DNA of 42,265 nt, taken from the NCBI GenBank assembly GCA_050331395.1, contig JBHJGX010000114.1, forward strand, positions 1-42,265. The letters are read 5' to 3'. Source of the stretch: Thermohalobaculum sp050331395 (GTDB taxonomy: Bacteria > Pseudomonadota > Alphaproteobacteria > Rhodobacterales > Rhodobacteraceae). Below are positions 31,050-39,291 of the stretch, one piece after another. Each line of letters starts with the position of its first letter. Within the stretch, counting starts at the first letter, position 1. The notes beneath the pieces are model-generated. The model was not told the origin of the DNA. It searched no databases and saw only the letters and a list, made by a program, of their open reading frames with translations. A program made the position numbers and the translations under genes.

Positions 31050-33926
31050 ATGGCAGACGGCCCCGGCCCGCGTCCCGACCCCGCCTCGCCCCGCGCGCCC
31101 GGAGACCGGGTCGCCCACACCACTTGTTATATGTGCGCCTGCCGCTGCGGTGTGTCGGTCTATGTCTCGGACACCGACGACGGCCCGCGGGTCAGCCATA
31201 TCGAGGGCAACCGCGCCCACCCCAAGAACAAGGGCGTCCTCTGCGCCAAGGGCTCGGCCGGGCTCATGCAGCACCTCTCTCCCGCCCGGCTGATGACGCC
31301 GCTCAAGCGCACCGGTCCGCGCGGGTCGGGACAGTTCGAGGCGATCTCCTGGGAGGAGGCGCTGGCGCTCGCGACCGAATGGCTCGGCGAGATCCGTGGC
31401 CGCGATCCGAAGCGCCTCGCCTTTTTCACCGGCCGCGACCAGAGCCAGAGCTTCACCGGCTTTTGGGCGCAGCAATTCGGCACGCCCAATTATGCGGCGC
31501 ATGGCGGGTTCTGCTCGGTGAACATGGCCGCGGCGGGGATCTATACGCTTGGCGGCGCGTTTTGGGAGTTCGGCGCGCCGGACTGGGAGCGCACGCGGCT
31601 CTTTCTGTTGTTCGGCGTGGCGGAGGATCACGATTCGAACCCGATGAAGGCCGGGATCGGCGCGCTCAAGTCCCGCGGCGCCAAGGTGATCGCGGTGAAC
31701 CCGGTGCGTACGGGCTACAATGCCGTCGCCGACGAATGGGTCGGCATCACGCCAGGGACGGACGGGCTCTTTGTGCTGGCGCTCGTCCACGACCTTTTGC
31801 GGACGGGCCGGGTCGATGTCGACTATCTCGCACGGTGGACGAATGCGGGCTTTCTGGTCGACCGTCGGCCGGGGCCGAGCTTCGGGCTCTTCGTGCGCGA
31901 TGCCGACGGCAAACCGCAAGTGCGCGACCGCAAGACCGGCCGCGCGGTGCCGTTCGACCGGCCGGGCGTGATCCCCGAGCTGAAGGGCGAGGGGCCCGGG
32001 CCCGATGGCGGCCGCGCGGTGCCGGTCTTCGAACTCCTGGCCCGGAAGTATCTCGAGCCCGAATTCGCCCCCGATGCGGTCGCCGCCCGCTGCGGCGTCG
32101 CGCCCGAGCAGATCCGCCGGATCGCCGCCGAGCTCGCCCAGGCGGCCTTCGACGACGCGCCCTTTCTCGCCGAGCCCTGGACCGACTTCCGTGGCGAGCG
32201 CCACGAGGGCTTCCAGTCGCGGCCGGTCGCGATGCATGCGATGCGCGGGATTTCGGCCCATTCGACCGGGTTCCAAACGGCCCGCGCGCTCCATCTGCTG
32301 CAAACGCTCCTCGGCGCGGTCGAGACGCCGGGCTCGTTCCGGTTCAAACCGCCCTATCCGAAGCCCATGGAGGCGCATCCGACGCCGCATTGCATCTGCC
32401 AGCCGAACTGCCCGCTCCCGGGGCCGCATCTGGGCTTCCCGCGCGGACCGGCGGATCTCGCGCTTGCCGATGACGGCACGCCCGCCCGCATCGACAAGGC
32501 GTTCTCCTGGGAGGCGCCGCTCGCCGCCCATGGGCTCATGCATATGGTGATCTCGAACGCGGTCGCGGGCGATCCGTATCCGCTCGACTGTCTGTTCCTC
32601 TATATGGCGAACATGGCCTGGAACTCGTCGATGAACTCGGCCGCCGTCATGGAGATGCTGACGGCGACGGACGAGACGGGCGCTTATAAGATCCCGAAGA
32701 TCATCTATTCCGATGCCTACTCGTCCGAGATGGTGGCCTTTGCCGATCTGATCTTGCCCGACACGACCTATCTCGAACGACATGACTGTATCTCGCTGCT
32801 CGACCGGCCGATCTCCGAGCCCGACATGGCCGCCGATGCGATCCGCTGGCCCGTCGTGCCGCCCGAGACCCAAGCGGCGGGCCGCGATGTGCGCGGGTTC
32901 CAGTCGGTGCTTCTGGATCTCGGGGCGCGACTGTCGCTGCCGGGCTTCGTGACGGGCGACGGCACGCCGGCCTACGCGGATTATGCGGATTACATCCAGC
33001 GCCACGAGCGGCGGCCCGGCATCGGCCCGCTCGCCGGCTGGCGGGGTGAGAACGGCGGGGCCGAGGGCCGGGGGACGCCGAACCCGCGACAGCTCGAGCG
33101 CTATGTCGAGGCGGGCGGGTTCTGGACTGCCGAGGTGCCGCCGGCGGCGCGCTTCCTCAAGCATGTGAACGCGGACTATCAGGACTGGGCCGTGCGGATG
33201 GGCTTCTACGACGCGCCGCAGCCGGGCGTGGCCCAGCTCTATGTCGAGCCGCTCCGGCGGTTCCAGCTCGCCGCCGAAGGCCATGGCGACCGCCAGCCGC
33301 CCGAGCATCTGCGCGACCGGATCCGCACCGCTTTCGATCCGCTGCCGGTTTGGTGGGCGCCCTTCGAGGAGGAGGCTGTCGCCGCAGAGGACTATCCGCT
33401 CCATGCGATCACCCAGCGCCCGGCCGCGATGTATCATGCCTGGGGCTCGCAGAATGCGTGGCTCCGGCAGATCCACGGGGAGAACCCGCTCTTCGTGCCG
33501 GGGCAGGTCTGCGATGCCCACGACCTCCGCGACGGCGATTGGGCCTGGGTGATTTCGCATCATGGACGGATCCGCGTACCGGTTCGGCGGATGGAGGCGG
33601 TGAACCCGCACACGCTCTGGACTTGGAACGCGATCGGCAAGCGGGCTGGGGCGTGGGCGCTCGAGGCCGGCGCGCCCGAGACGACGCGCGGGTTCCTCCT
33701 CAATCACCTGATCCACGAGCTCTTGCCGCCGAAGGGCGACGGGATGCGCTGGATGAACTCGGACCCGGTGACGGGGCAGGCCGCCTGGTACGACCTCCGC
33801 GTGCGGATCGAGAAGGCCGAGCCCCCCGCGGACGGCCGCGCCGAACCCGCGCTCGAGCGCCAGGTCTCGCCGGTTGCGCCGGCACCCGCTGCCCTCGCCG
33901 TCGCCAGCCCGCGCGGGCGCACCTGA
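31050..33926 (+). CDS. soeA: Molybdopterin oxidoreductase, sulfite:quinone oxidoreductase SoeA-like
   Basis: A 958-residue DMSO-reductase-family enzyme, probably the catalytic subunit of cytoplasmic sulfite dehydrogenase SoeABC (sulfite to sulfate, electrons to quinone). The N-terminal Fe-S cluster has Cys26, 29 and 33 (TTCYMCACRCGV) plus Cys65 (KGVLCAKGSAG). Further blocks are RDQSQSFTGFWAQQFGTPNY, GVAEDHDSNPMKAGIGALKS, AVNPVRTGYNAVADEWVGIT, FADLILPDTTYLERHD and the C-terminal NPHTLWTWNAIGKRAGAW. There is no Tat signal, which fits a cytoplasmic enzyme. ATG 31050 has GGAG 5 nt upstream; an in-frame ATG at 30849 lacks a ribosome site. Another sulfur or organic substrate of this family cannot be excluded. 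Confidence 0.82.
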   Translation: MADGPGPRPDPASPRAPGDRVAHTTCYMCACRCGVSVYVSDTDDGPRVSHIEGNRAHPKNKGVLCAKGSAGLMQHLSPARLMTPLKRTGPRGSGQFEAISWEEALALATEWLGEIRGRDPKRLAFFTGRDQSQSFTGFWAQQFGTPNYAAHGGFCSVNMAAAGIYTLGGAFWEFGAPDWERTRLFLLFGVAEDHDSNPMKAGIGALKSRGAKVIAVNPVRTGYNAVADEWVGITPGTDGLFVLALVHDLLRTGRVDVDYLARWTNAGFLVDRRPGPSFGLFVRDADGKPQVRDRKTGRAVPFDRPGVIPELKGEGPGPDGGRAVPVFELLARKYLEPEFAPDAVAARCGVAPEQIRRIAAELAQAAFDDAPFLAEPWTDFRGERHEGFQSRPVAMHAMRGISAHSTGFQTARALHLLQTLLGAVETPGSFRFKPPYPKPMEAHPTPHCICQPNCPLPGPHLGFPRGPADLALADDGTPARIDKAFSWEAPLAAHGLMHMVISNAVAGDPYPLDCLFLYMANMAWNSSMNSAAVMEMLTATDETGAYKIPKIIYSDAYSSEMVAFADLILPDTTYLERHDCISLLDRPISEPDMAADAIRWPVVPPETQAAGRDVRGFQSVLLDLGARLSLPGFVTGDGTPAYADYADYIQRHERRPGIGPLAGWRGENGGAEGRGTPNPRQLERYVEAGGFWTAEVPPAARFLKHVNADYQDWAVRMGFYDAPQPGVAQLYVEPLRRFQLAAEGHGDRQPPEHLRDRIRTAFDPLPVWWAPFEEEAVAAEDYPLHAITQRPAAMYHAWGSQNAWLRQIHGENPLFVPGQVCDAHDLRDGDWAWVISHHGRIRVPVRRMEAVNPHTLWTWNAIGKRAGAWALEAGAPETTRGFLLNHLIHELLPPKGDGMRWMNSDPVTGQAAWYDLRVRIEKAEPPADGRAEPALERQVSPVAPAPAALAVASPRGRT

Positions 33927-34054
33927 TGGGCGGATCGGCAAGACCTGTCGCGGCCGGGCTCAGGCGACGGCGCCAAGCCGTGATCCCCGAGGACGGGAGT
34001 GACCGCGCCGCGCGGTTCCGCGGGATCCTCGCGCGACGCCCAGGAGAGCGCTGA
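33926..34054 (+). CDS. 42-residue basic ORF coupled to soeA
   Basis: The ATG overlaps the soeA stop (TGATG). The frame encodes 42 residues: MGGSARPVAAGLRRRRQAVI, then PEDGSDRAARFRGILARRPG and ER. It ends 2 nt before the next ATG, so it fills the space between the two genes exactly. The composition is basic and probably helical. I do not recognise it. The exact fit and overlapping start favour a real gene; the high-GC background makes chance possible. Confidence 0.45.
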   Translation: MGGSARPVAAGLRRRRQAVIPEDGSDRAARFRGILARRPGER

Positions 34055-34056
34055 GC

Positions 34057-34371
34057 ATGGTGCCGGCCCTCCTTCCGCCCGAAAGCCAGGCGCTTCTTTG
34101 GATCCTTCTCGGCCTCGCCGGGGGGCTCGTGCTCGGGGCGGGGATCTGGCTCCGCCGGGCACAGGCGCGCTATGTGGCGCTTCTGCGCGAGGAGGGCGAC
34201 CCGCTCGCCGACCGGCCGGGGACCAAGGCGTTTCGCGGGCAGTTCCAGGCCTGGCTGTTGCGCCGGAGCGGTCCCGTCAGCCGGGTCGGGCGCACGCTCC
34301 TCACGGTCGTGATGTTCGCGGTGATCGCGGCGGCGACCGGTTGGTCGCTCTGGAGCTTTGTCGCGTCCTGA
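34057..34371 (+). CDS. Small two-helix membrane protein within the soe cluster
   Basis: A 104-residue protein with two hydrophobic helices (ALLWILLGLAGGLVLGAGIW and TLLTVVMFAVIAAATGWSL). They are joined by a charged loop (RRAQARYVALLREEGDPLAD, then FRGQFQAWLLRRSG). AGGAG precedes ATG 34057. It lies between the soeA-like and soeB-like genes; soeABC operons that I know do not require such a gene. It might help in assembly or anchoring. The family is not recognised. Confidence 0.7.
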   Translation: MVPALLPPESQALLWILLGLAGGLVLGAGIWLRRAQARYVALLREEGDPLADRPGTKAFRGQFQAWLLRRSGPVSRVGRTLLTVVMFAVIAAATGWSLWSFVAS

Positions 34372-34542
34372 ACCCGCTCCGCCCGTCCCGCGCGCCCATC
34401 GAACCGTGGGGAGACCCGGCGACAGCCGGGCGGGCCGAGGGAGCGCGCTCCGCTCAGCGGCATTTCCGCCCCCGGGCCTTGTGCCGCCGGCGCAGCCCGG
34501 CCATGCTGCGGCTATCTTCGAAACCACGCCCGCGAGACCGCC

Positions 34543-35376
34543 ATGACCGATCTGCCCGAGCGGACCGAGCGCGCGCTCGGCCTCGTCATCGATCTCGATA
34601 TCTGCGTCGGCTGCCATGCCTGCGCGGTCAGCTGCAAGGCCTGGAACACCGGCGGCGCCGGCGCACCGCTCTCGGACCAGGACCCTTACGGTGCCGAACC
34701 CACGGGCACCTGGCTCAATCGGGTCCATTCCTACGAAGTCATGCCGAAAGCGGGCCCGGCGCAGCTCGTGCATTTCCCGAAAAGCTGCCTGCATTGCGCC
34801 GACGCGCCCTGCGTGACGGTGTGCCCGACCGGCGCGTCCTATAAGCGGGCTGAGGACGGCATCGTGCTCGTCAACGAAGATGCCTGCATGGGTTGCGGGC
34901 TCTGCGCCTGGGCCTGCCCTTACGGCGCGCGGGAGCTCGACCGGGCCGAAGGCGTCATGAAGAAATGCACGCTTTGCGTCGACCGGATCTACAATGACGC
35001 GCTCGATGAGGCTGACCGGGTCCCCGCCTGCGTCAAGGCCTGCCCCGCCGGCGCGCGGCATTTCGGCGATTTGCAAGACCCCGAGAGCGCCGTCAGCCGG
35101 CTGGTGGCCGAGCGCGGCGGCCTCGATCTGATGCCCGAGCAGGAGACCCGGCCCGTCAACAAATACCTGCCGCCGCGCCCGCGCGATGCGGCGCTCCGCG
35201 AAGGTCCGGGGGATCTGGCGGCGCTCGCCGAGCCGGCGGCGACGGGCTTCCTCGGCTGGCTCGACCGGGCGCTGGCGCGGCTCGAGCCGGCGGAACCGGG
35301 CGGCACGGTTGGCACAGGTGGCACGGTTGGCACAGATGGCACGGGCGGATCCGGACGGGCGGAGCCCGCGGAATGA
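34543..35376 (+). CDS. soeB: 4Fe-4S ferredoxin-type electron-transfer subunit, SoeB-like
   Basis: A 277-residue iron-sulfur subunit of the DmsB/PsrB/SoeB type, passing electrons from the molybdenum subunit to the membrane anchor. The four Cys clusters are CVGCHACAVSC (21-31), CLHCADAPCVTVCP, CMGCGLCAWACP and CTLCVDRI with ACVKACPAG. Sixteen Cys suit four 4Fe-4S centres. The C-terminal ~60 residues are loose and contain a Gly/Thr/Val repeat. It lies 171 nt after the small membrane gene, and its stop overlaps the start of the anchor gene. Confidence 0.88.
   Translation: MTDLPERTERALGLVIDLDICVGCHACAVSCKAWNTGGAGAPLSDQDPYGAEPTGTWLNRVHSYEVMPKAGPAQLVHFPKSCLHCADAPCVTVCPTGASYKRAEDGIVLVNEDACMGCGLCAWACPYGARELDRAEGVMKKCTLCVDRIYNDALDEADRVPACVKACPAGARHFGDLQDPESAVSRLVAERGGLDLMPEQETRPVNKYLPPRPRDAALREGPGDLAALAEPAATGFLGWLDRALARLEPAEPGGTVGTGGTVGTDGTGGSGRAEPAE
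35302..35349 (+). repeat. 18-bp repeat in the soeB-like 3' end
   Basis: GGCACGGTTGGCACAGGT (35302-35319) and GGCACGGTTGGCACAGAT (35320-35337) differ at one base and are followed by a partial third unit (GGCACGGGCGGA). In frame they encode GTVGTG and GTVGTD. The repeat lies in the dispensable-looking tail after the last Cys cluster. Confidence 0.85.
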
Positions 35377-36284
35377 ACCCGGCCCCCTCGCTCATCGTCT
35401 TTACGGTCCTCTCGGGCGCGGGCCTCGGGCTGATCGCTTGGATCGGGCTCGGCCTCGACGGCGGGCCGGCCTTTGCCTGGGCCGCGCCCCTCGTCGCGCT
35501 CGGGCTCACGGCGATCGGCGGTCTCGCCTCGGTCGCCCACTTGGCGCGGCCCGACCGGGCCTGGCGCGCCTTCAGTCAGTGGCGGTCGTCCTGGCTTTCG
35601 CGCGAGGCGGTGTTGCTCGCGGTGACGGTGGCGCTCTTTGCCGTCTATGCGGGGCTTTGGGCGCTGGCCGGGCTTCGGTTCTGGGGTCTTGGCTGGCTCG
35701 TCGCCCTCCTCGCGCTCGCCACGGTTTATGCGACGGCGATGATCTATGCGCAGCTGCGCACGGTGCCCCGCTGGTCGGTGCCGCCGACGCCCGAGCTTTT
35801 CATCGCGCTCGCCCTCGTCGGCGGATATCTGGCGGCGGGCGCGCTTGCGGGGCTGACCGGGGGCGCGGCCCATAGCGGGCGCGTGGTCCTTGCGCTTGCG
35901 GTGGCCGCCGGGATCGCGATCTGGTGGCAGACCCAGGCCACGGGCGCGCGGCGGTCGGTCCAGGGCACGACGCTCGCGACGGCGACAGGGCTCGAGGGGG
36001 CGCGGATCCGGGCCTTCGAGCCGCCCCATACCGGCTCGAATTACCTTCTCGACGAGATGGCCTTTCGGGTGGGTCGGCGCCGGGCCTGGCAGCTGCGCTG
36101 GCTCGGGGCGGCGCTCGGCTTTCTGGTGCCGGGGGCGGTGGCGCTCCTGTCGCTCGCGCTCGGAGACGGTGTGCTGGTCGTCGCCCTTATCGCCCATCTC
36201 GCCGGGGTGATGGCGCTGCGCTGGCTGTTCTTTGCCGAGGCCGAGCACGTTCAGGCGCTCTATTACGGCGTTGGGTCCCGCTGA
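35373..36284 (+). CDS. soeC: DmsC/NrfD-type membrane anchor, SoeC-like
   Basis: A 303-residue quinone-reactive anchor with about eight hydrophobic helices. DmsC-family blocks are GLASVAHLARPDRAWRAFSQ, then WRSSWLSREAVLLAVT, AMIYAQLRTVPRWSVPPTPE and the C-terminal LRWLFFAEAEHVQALYYG. Together with the preceding subunits this makes a complete three-part quinone oxidoreductase. The start overlaps the soeB-like stop (ATGA). A convergent hairpin follows the stop. Confidence 0.88.
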   Translation: MNPAPSLIVFTVLSGAGLGLIAWIGLGLDGGPAFAWAAPLVALGLTAIGGLASVAHLARPDRAWRAFSQWRSSWLSREAVLLAVTVALFAVYAGLWALAGLRFWGLGWLVALLALATVYATAMIYAQLRTVPRWSVPPTPELFIALALVGGYLAAGALAGLTGGAAHSGRVVLALAVAAGIAIWWQTQATGARRSVQGTTLATATGLEGARIRAFEPPHTGSNYLLDEMAFRVGRRRAWQLRWLGAALGFLVPGAVALLSLALGDGVLVVALIAHLAGVMALRWLFFAEAEHVQALYYGVGSR

Positions 36285-36289
36285 ACTCC

Positions 36290-36320
36290 GGCGTCGGCCG
36301 TGCTGCCCCGGCCGGACGCC
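36290..36320. terminator. Hairpin between convergent genes (soeC-like / PhnD-like)
   Basis: GGCGTCGGCCG (36290-36300) pairs with CGGCCGGACGCC (36309-36320), giving 11 pairs with one bulged base. It occupies the space between the two stop codons. There is no T-run, so termination may be Rho-assisted. Confidence 0.5.
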
Positions 36321-37100
36321 TCAGCTCGCCGCCGGCAGCGTGTGCAGCCGTTCGGCCGCGGCGAGACGGTCGCGGATCACCTGATATTCGCCCGGGACCC
36401 GGCGCCGAAAGCCCTTCAGCAAGAGTGCCTCGAGCACGCCCCTATCGAGCGAGGCGAACGCCGCTTCGACGGCGCTTTGGAGTGTGGCGACCTGGGCTCG
36501 GCGTCCGGTGATGTAAGGCAAGCCCGGCGTAGGCGCGCTCCAGCCGATCACCCGAAGCCCGGCCGCCTTGCGGTCGTGACGAAGCGCGAGCGCAAAGCTC
36601 ACGGCGTCGATCGCGGCCACGCCGGCCCGGCCGCTCAAGACCGCCTCCATCGAGGCCGCATGGGAGCCCGTCATCACCGGCAAGGCGAAGAAATGCGCTC
36701 CCGCCGCCTCACCTGCCAAGAGCGCGACCGCAGACATGAGCGCCCCGTAGCCCGATTGGCTGTCGCGGGCGTTCACCGCGGGGCGGGCGCCTTTCAGATC
36801 GGCGAGACCGGCCGCCCGGCTCTCGGGACCGACGACGATGGCGCTCCGATAATCGCCCGGTTCCACGCCGTCGATGGCATAGGCGGGGGAGCCGAGGAGC
36901 CCGACCCGTTGCGACAGCGCCCGGATATAGGGCAGCCCGCAGGTCTGGCCGAGCACGAGTTCCGGCGCGCTCCACAAGACCCGGTTGGGCCGGTCGCGGG
37001 TCAGCGCCTCGGGCGCATCATGTCCCCGGTCGCGGATCGCTTCCCGCAGCCGCGCCCAAAGCAAGTCGGTCTCGGCGCGGATCTCGGGGCGGTCGTACAT
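36321..37100 (-). CDS. PhnD/SsuA-like substrate-binding protein, orphan
   Basis: At least 259 residues, similar to phosphate/phosphonate-type periplasmic binding proteins: MYDRPEIRAETDLLWARLRE, LVLGQTCGLPYIRALSQRVG, DYRSAIVVGPESRAAGLADL, ARPAVNARDSQSGYGALMSA and HAASMEAVLSGRAGVAAIDA. The start is uncertain. ATG 37100 would cut the first beta strand (GGLAALSMYD), so the true start may be the in-frame TTG at 37199, though neither has a clear ribosome site. No signal peptide and no transporter genes are seen, so it may be cytoplasmic or a sensor. Confidence 0.75.
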   Translation of the reverse strand: MYDRPEIRAETDLLWARLREAIRDRGHDAPEALTRDRPNRVLWSAPELVLGQTCGLPYIRALSQRVGLLGSPAYAIDGVEPGDYRSAIVVGPESRAAGLADLKGARPAVNARDSQSGYGALMSAVALLAGEAAGAHFFALPVMTGSHAASMEAVLSGRAGVAAIDAVSFALALRHDRKAAGLRVIGWSAPTPGLPYITGRRAQVATLQSAVEAAFASLDRGVLEALLLKGFRRRVPGEYQVIRDRLAAAERLHTLPAAS

Positions 37101-37241
37101 GCTGAGCGCGGCGAGACCGCCGTGGCGACCCCGGGGGGTTAAGGCCCAATTGGGTCGCGATCTGCGGGCATGGTCGGACAGGGCTGCACGTCCCGGCAAA
37201 GCGTGTGAGGCGTGGACCGTGCGGCGCTGCGGCGGTCCGTG

Positions 37242-38177
37242 TCAATGCCGATCCGCGACCCGTCGTCCCTCCCCGGGATAGAACGGATGGGGCACCGGGT
37301 CTTTGGCGCGGAGCAAATGCGCCCGGAAGACCGCCCAATAAGACGGATAGACGTAGTGTTCGTTCATGGCGAGGATCCGGGCGCGGTTCTCGAGATAGAG
37401 GCGCGGGAGCGCGTACCATGGCGCGCCGGGGCATTGGTGATGCACCGCGTGCAGGTTGTTGTTGAGAAAGAGGAGCGCGAGCGGCCCGCGATCCTCGACG
37501 ATCACCGTGCGGCCGCGGGCGGCTTCATGGGCCCGATGCTCGAGAAACGTCCGGATCTTGAGCAGTCCGAGGCCCAGATAGCAGGCGGCGAGATAGGCGG
37601 GCGCCGAGACCGTCCCGACGGTGCCGAGCCAGAGCGCCACCGGCACGAGCGCGGCCGCATGGAGCGCCCAGGCGCGCCGCACGGACCGGTCCCCGCCGAG
37701 AGCCGCCCGAAGCTCGTCCCGCCAGAAGACGGCGAGGCCGATCGCCGGGCCGAGCAGGATCCGCCCGGCAAGCGTATTATTCCAGAGCAGCAGCCGGCGC
37801 TGCCAAGGGGCGAGCCGGACCCAGACGTCGGGGTCGAGATAATTGCTCTCCGGGTCGTCATAGGGGTCGGTCAGCCGGGCGTCCCGGTGATGGGCGAGAT
37901 GCAGATCGCGAAACCGCTCATAGGGCAGGGCAAGCCCGATCGCCGGGAAAACGAGCGCATCGCTCGCCGTCTGAGAGGGCAGCGGGTGGCCGTGGATCAC
38001 CTCGTGCTGGAGCGATGAGTGGAGCGCGAGGACGACGGCGAGCGCGGGCACGAGCAGCGCGGCCGGGATATGGGCGCCGCCCGCGGTCAGCCCGGCCCAA
38101 GCGAGTGTGGTGCCCAAAATCAGGGCAACGGTCGGCCATTCGATGGGTTTGCTGTCAGACAGGATGGATGTGGTCAT
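37242..38177 (-). CDS. Membrane fatty acid desaturase
   Basis: A 311-residue di-iron desaturase that introduces a double bond in an acyl chain. All three His boxes are present: HEVIHGH (58-64), HLAHH (93-97) and HAVHH (243-247). Hydrophobic helices lie between them, with LPYERFRDLHLAHHRDARLT and WYALPRLYLENRARILAMNE around the boxes. ATG 38177 (MTTSILSDSKPIEW) is chosen over an upstream frame that runs into the regulator region. It is divergent from an HTH regulator 131 nt away, which may control it. Confidence 0.92.
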   Translation of the reverse strand: MTTSILSDSKPIEWPTVALILGTTLAWAGLTAGGAHIPAALLVPALAVVLALHSSLQHEVIHGHPLPSQTASDALVFPAIGLALPYERFRDLHLAHHRDARLTDPYDDPESNYLDPDVWVRLAPWQRRLLLWNNTLAGRILLGPAIGLAVFWRDELRAALGGDRSVRRAWALHAAALVPVALWLGTVGTVSAPAYLAACYLGLGLLKIRTFLEHRAHEAARGRTVIVEDRGPLALLFLNNNLHAVHHQCPGAPWYALPRLYLENRARILAMNEHYVYPSYWAVFRAHLLRAKDPVPHPFYPGEGRRVADRH

Positions 38178-38221
38178 GAGTTGCGCATAGCACGCGCGCG
38201 CAGGCAGGGGTATTGCGCGTG

Positions 38222-38279
38222 TTTGCTGTGCAAAGCGAGAAAATGCGTGTACACTCAGCATTGCTGCGGTTTCGCAGCA
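38222..38279. promoter_or_regulatory. Two inverted repeats between desaturase and HTH regulator
   Basis: TTTGC-TGT-GCAAA (38222-38234) and TGCTGCG-GTTT-CGCAGCA (38262-38279) are perfect inverted repeats in the 131-nt divergent region, 40 nt apart centre to centre. They suit binding by a dimeric HTH protein, most simply the adjacent regulator. TTTGC/GCAAA elements are used by other alphaproteobacterial lipid and acyl-CoA regulators; the link here is inference. Confidence 0.5.
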
Positions 38280-38308
38280 TCTGGTGTGCAATCGCGGCGG
38301 GGGCCCGA

Positions 38309-39181
38309 ATGAGCTTGCCGAAAGACAGCCTCGCAGCGGTGTTCCGCGACCGCCTCCATGCCCTGGTCGAGGCGCATCCGGGCGGGCTCGCGCGGTTTGC
38401 CAGGGATGTGGGCATCGACCGCTCGGCGCTCAGCCAGTTTCTCGATCCCGAGCAGGCGCGTTTGCCGCGGGCCGAGACGCTCCGCCGCCTCGCCGAACGC
38501 AAGGGCACCTCGACGGACTGGCTGCTCGGGCTCGCGAACGCCCAAGAGGGCGGCCAGGAAGTCGCGTCCTCGGTCGCCATCGAGACCGAGACCGGCCGGG
38601 CGGAGGACGCCAGCAGGGCCGAACCGCCGCTCGCGCGCTGGCACCGGGAGGCGGAGGGCGGCAAGATCCGGTATGTGCCCGCCTATCTGCCCGATCTCTT
38701 CCGTCTGCCGGGTCTCGAGGGTGAGGCGGTCGGGGAGGGCCGGGCCGAGGCCCGTGCCCGCTATGCGGCGGATATGCGCGACAACGCGATGGTCCGGGAC
38801 ACGGATGTGGAGATCTGCATGGGCCGCCAGGTGCTCGAGAGCTTTGCCGCCGGGCATGGCATCTGGCAGGGCGTCGCGCCCGGGTTGCGGCGTGACCAGC
38901 TGCGGCACATGGGGCGGGAGAGCGAGAAGCTCTACCCGGCGGTCCGGCTCCATCTCTTCGACGCGGCGCGGACCTTCTCGGCGCCCTTCACGGTCTTTGC
39001 GCTCAAGCGCGCGGCGGTCTATCTGGGCCGGCAGTATCTGGTGGTTACCTCGGCCGAGCAGGTGCGTCAGCTCGCGCGGCATTTCGACGAGATCGTGCGC
39101 GAGGCGGTGGTCCCGCCCCACGAGGTGCATCTGACACTCGCGGAGTTGGCCGAACGGGTGCCGCGCGCCGCCGCGGCCTGA
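38309..39181 (+). CDS. HTH (XRE-like) transcriptional regulator
   Basis: A 290-residue regulator. The N-terminal HTH lies at about 27-70: GLARFARDVGIDRSALSQFL, then LPRAETLRRLAERKGTSTDW with LLGLA. After a linker, the larger C-terminal part (KIRYVPAYLPDLFRLPGLEG; TDVEICMGRQVLESFAAGHG; TFSAPFTVFALKRAAVYLGR; QYLVVTSAEQVRQLARHFDE) is a probable sensor domain that I cannot name. ATG 38309 (MSLPKDSLAAVFRDRL) gives a normal N-terminus; upstream in-frame ATGs lie in the operator region. It probably controls the divergent desaturase and itself. Confidence 0.82.
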   Translation: MSLPKDSLAAVFRDRLHALVEAHPGGLARFARDVGIDRSALSQFLDPEQARLPRAETLRRLAERKGTSTDWLLGLANAQEGGQEVASSVAIETETGRAEDASRAEPPLARWHREAEGGKIRYVPAYLPDLFRLPGLEGEAVGEGRAEARARYAADMRDNAMVRDTDVEICMGRQVLESFAAGHGIWQGVAPGLRRDQLRHMGRESEKLYPAVRLHLFDAARTFSAPFTVFALKRAAVYLGRQYLVVTSAEQVRQLARHFDEIVREAVVPPHEVHLTLAELAERVPRAAAA

Positions 39182-39291
39182 GCGGAGTGGCCTGAGGGGT
39201 GACGAGGGGTCACAGGCACCCCGCCGCCAGAGCCCTTTCGCCGAGGCGCGAAACGCGCATAGGCTCACCTCGGCGAGCTAAGGAGGCGGCG

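Noticed and set aside
30843..33941. 1032-codon open frame antisense to soeA
   Set aside because: The sense strand encodes a clear molybdoenzyme. The antisense product has the typical shadow composition and no recognisable domain.
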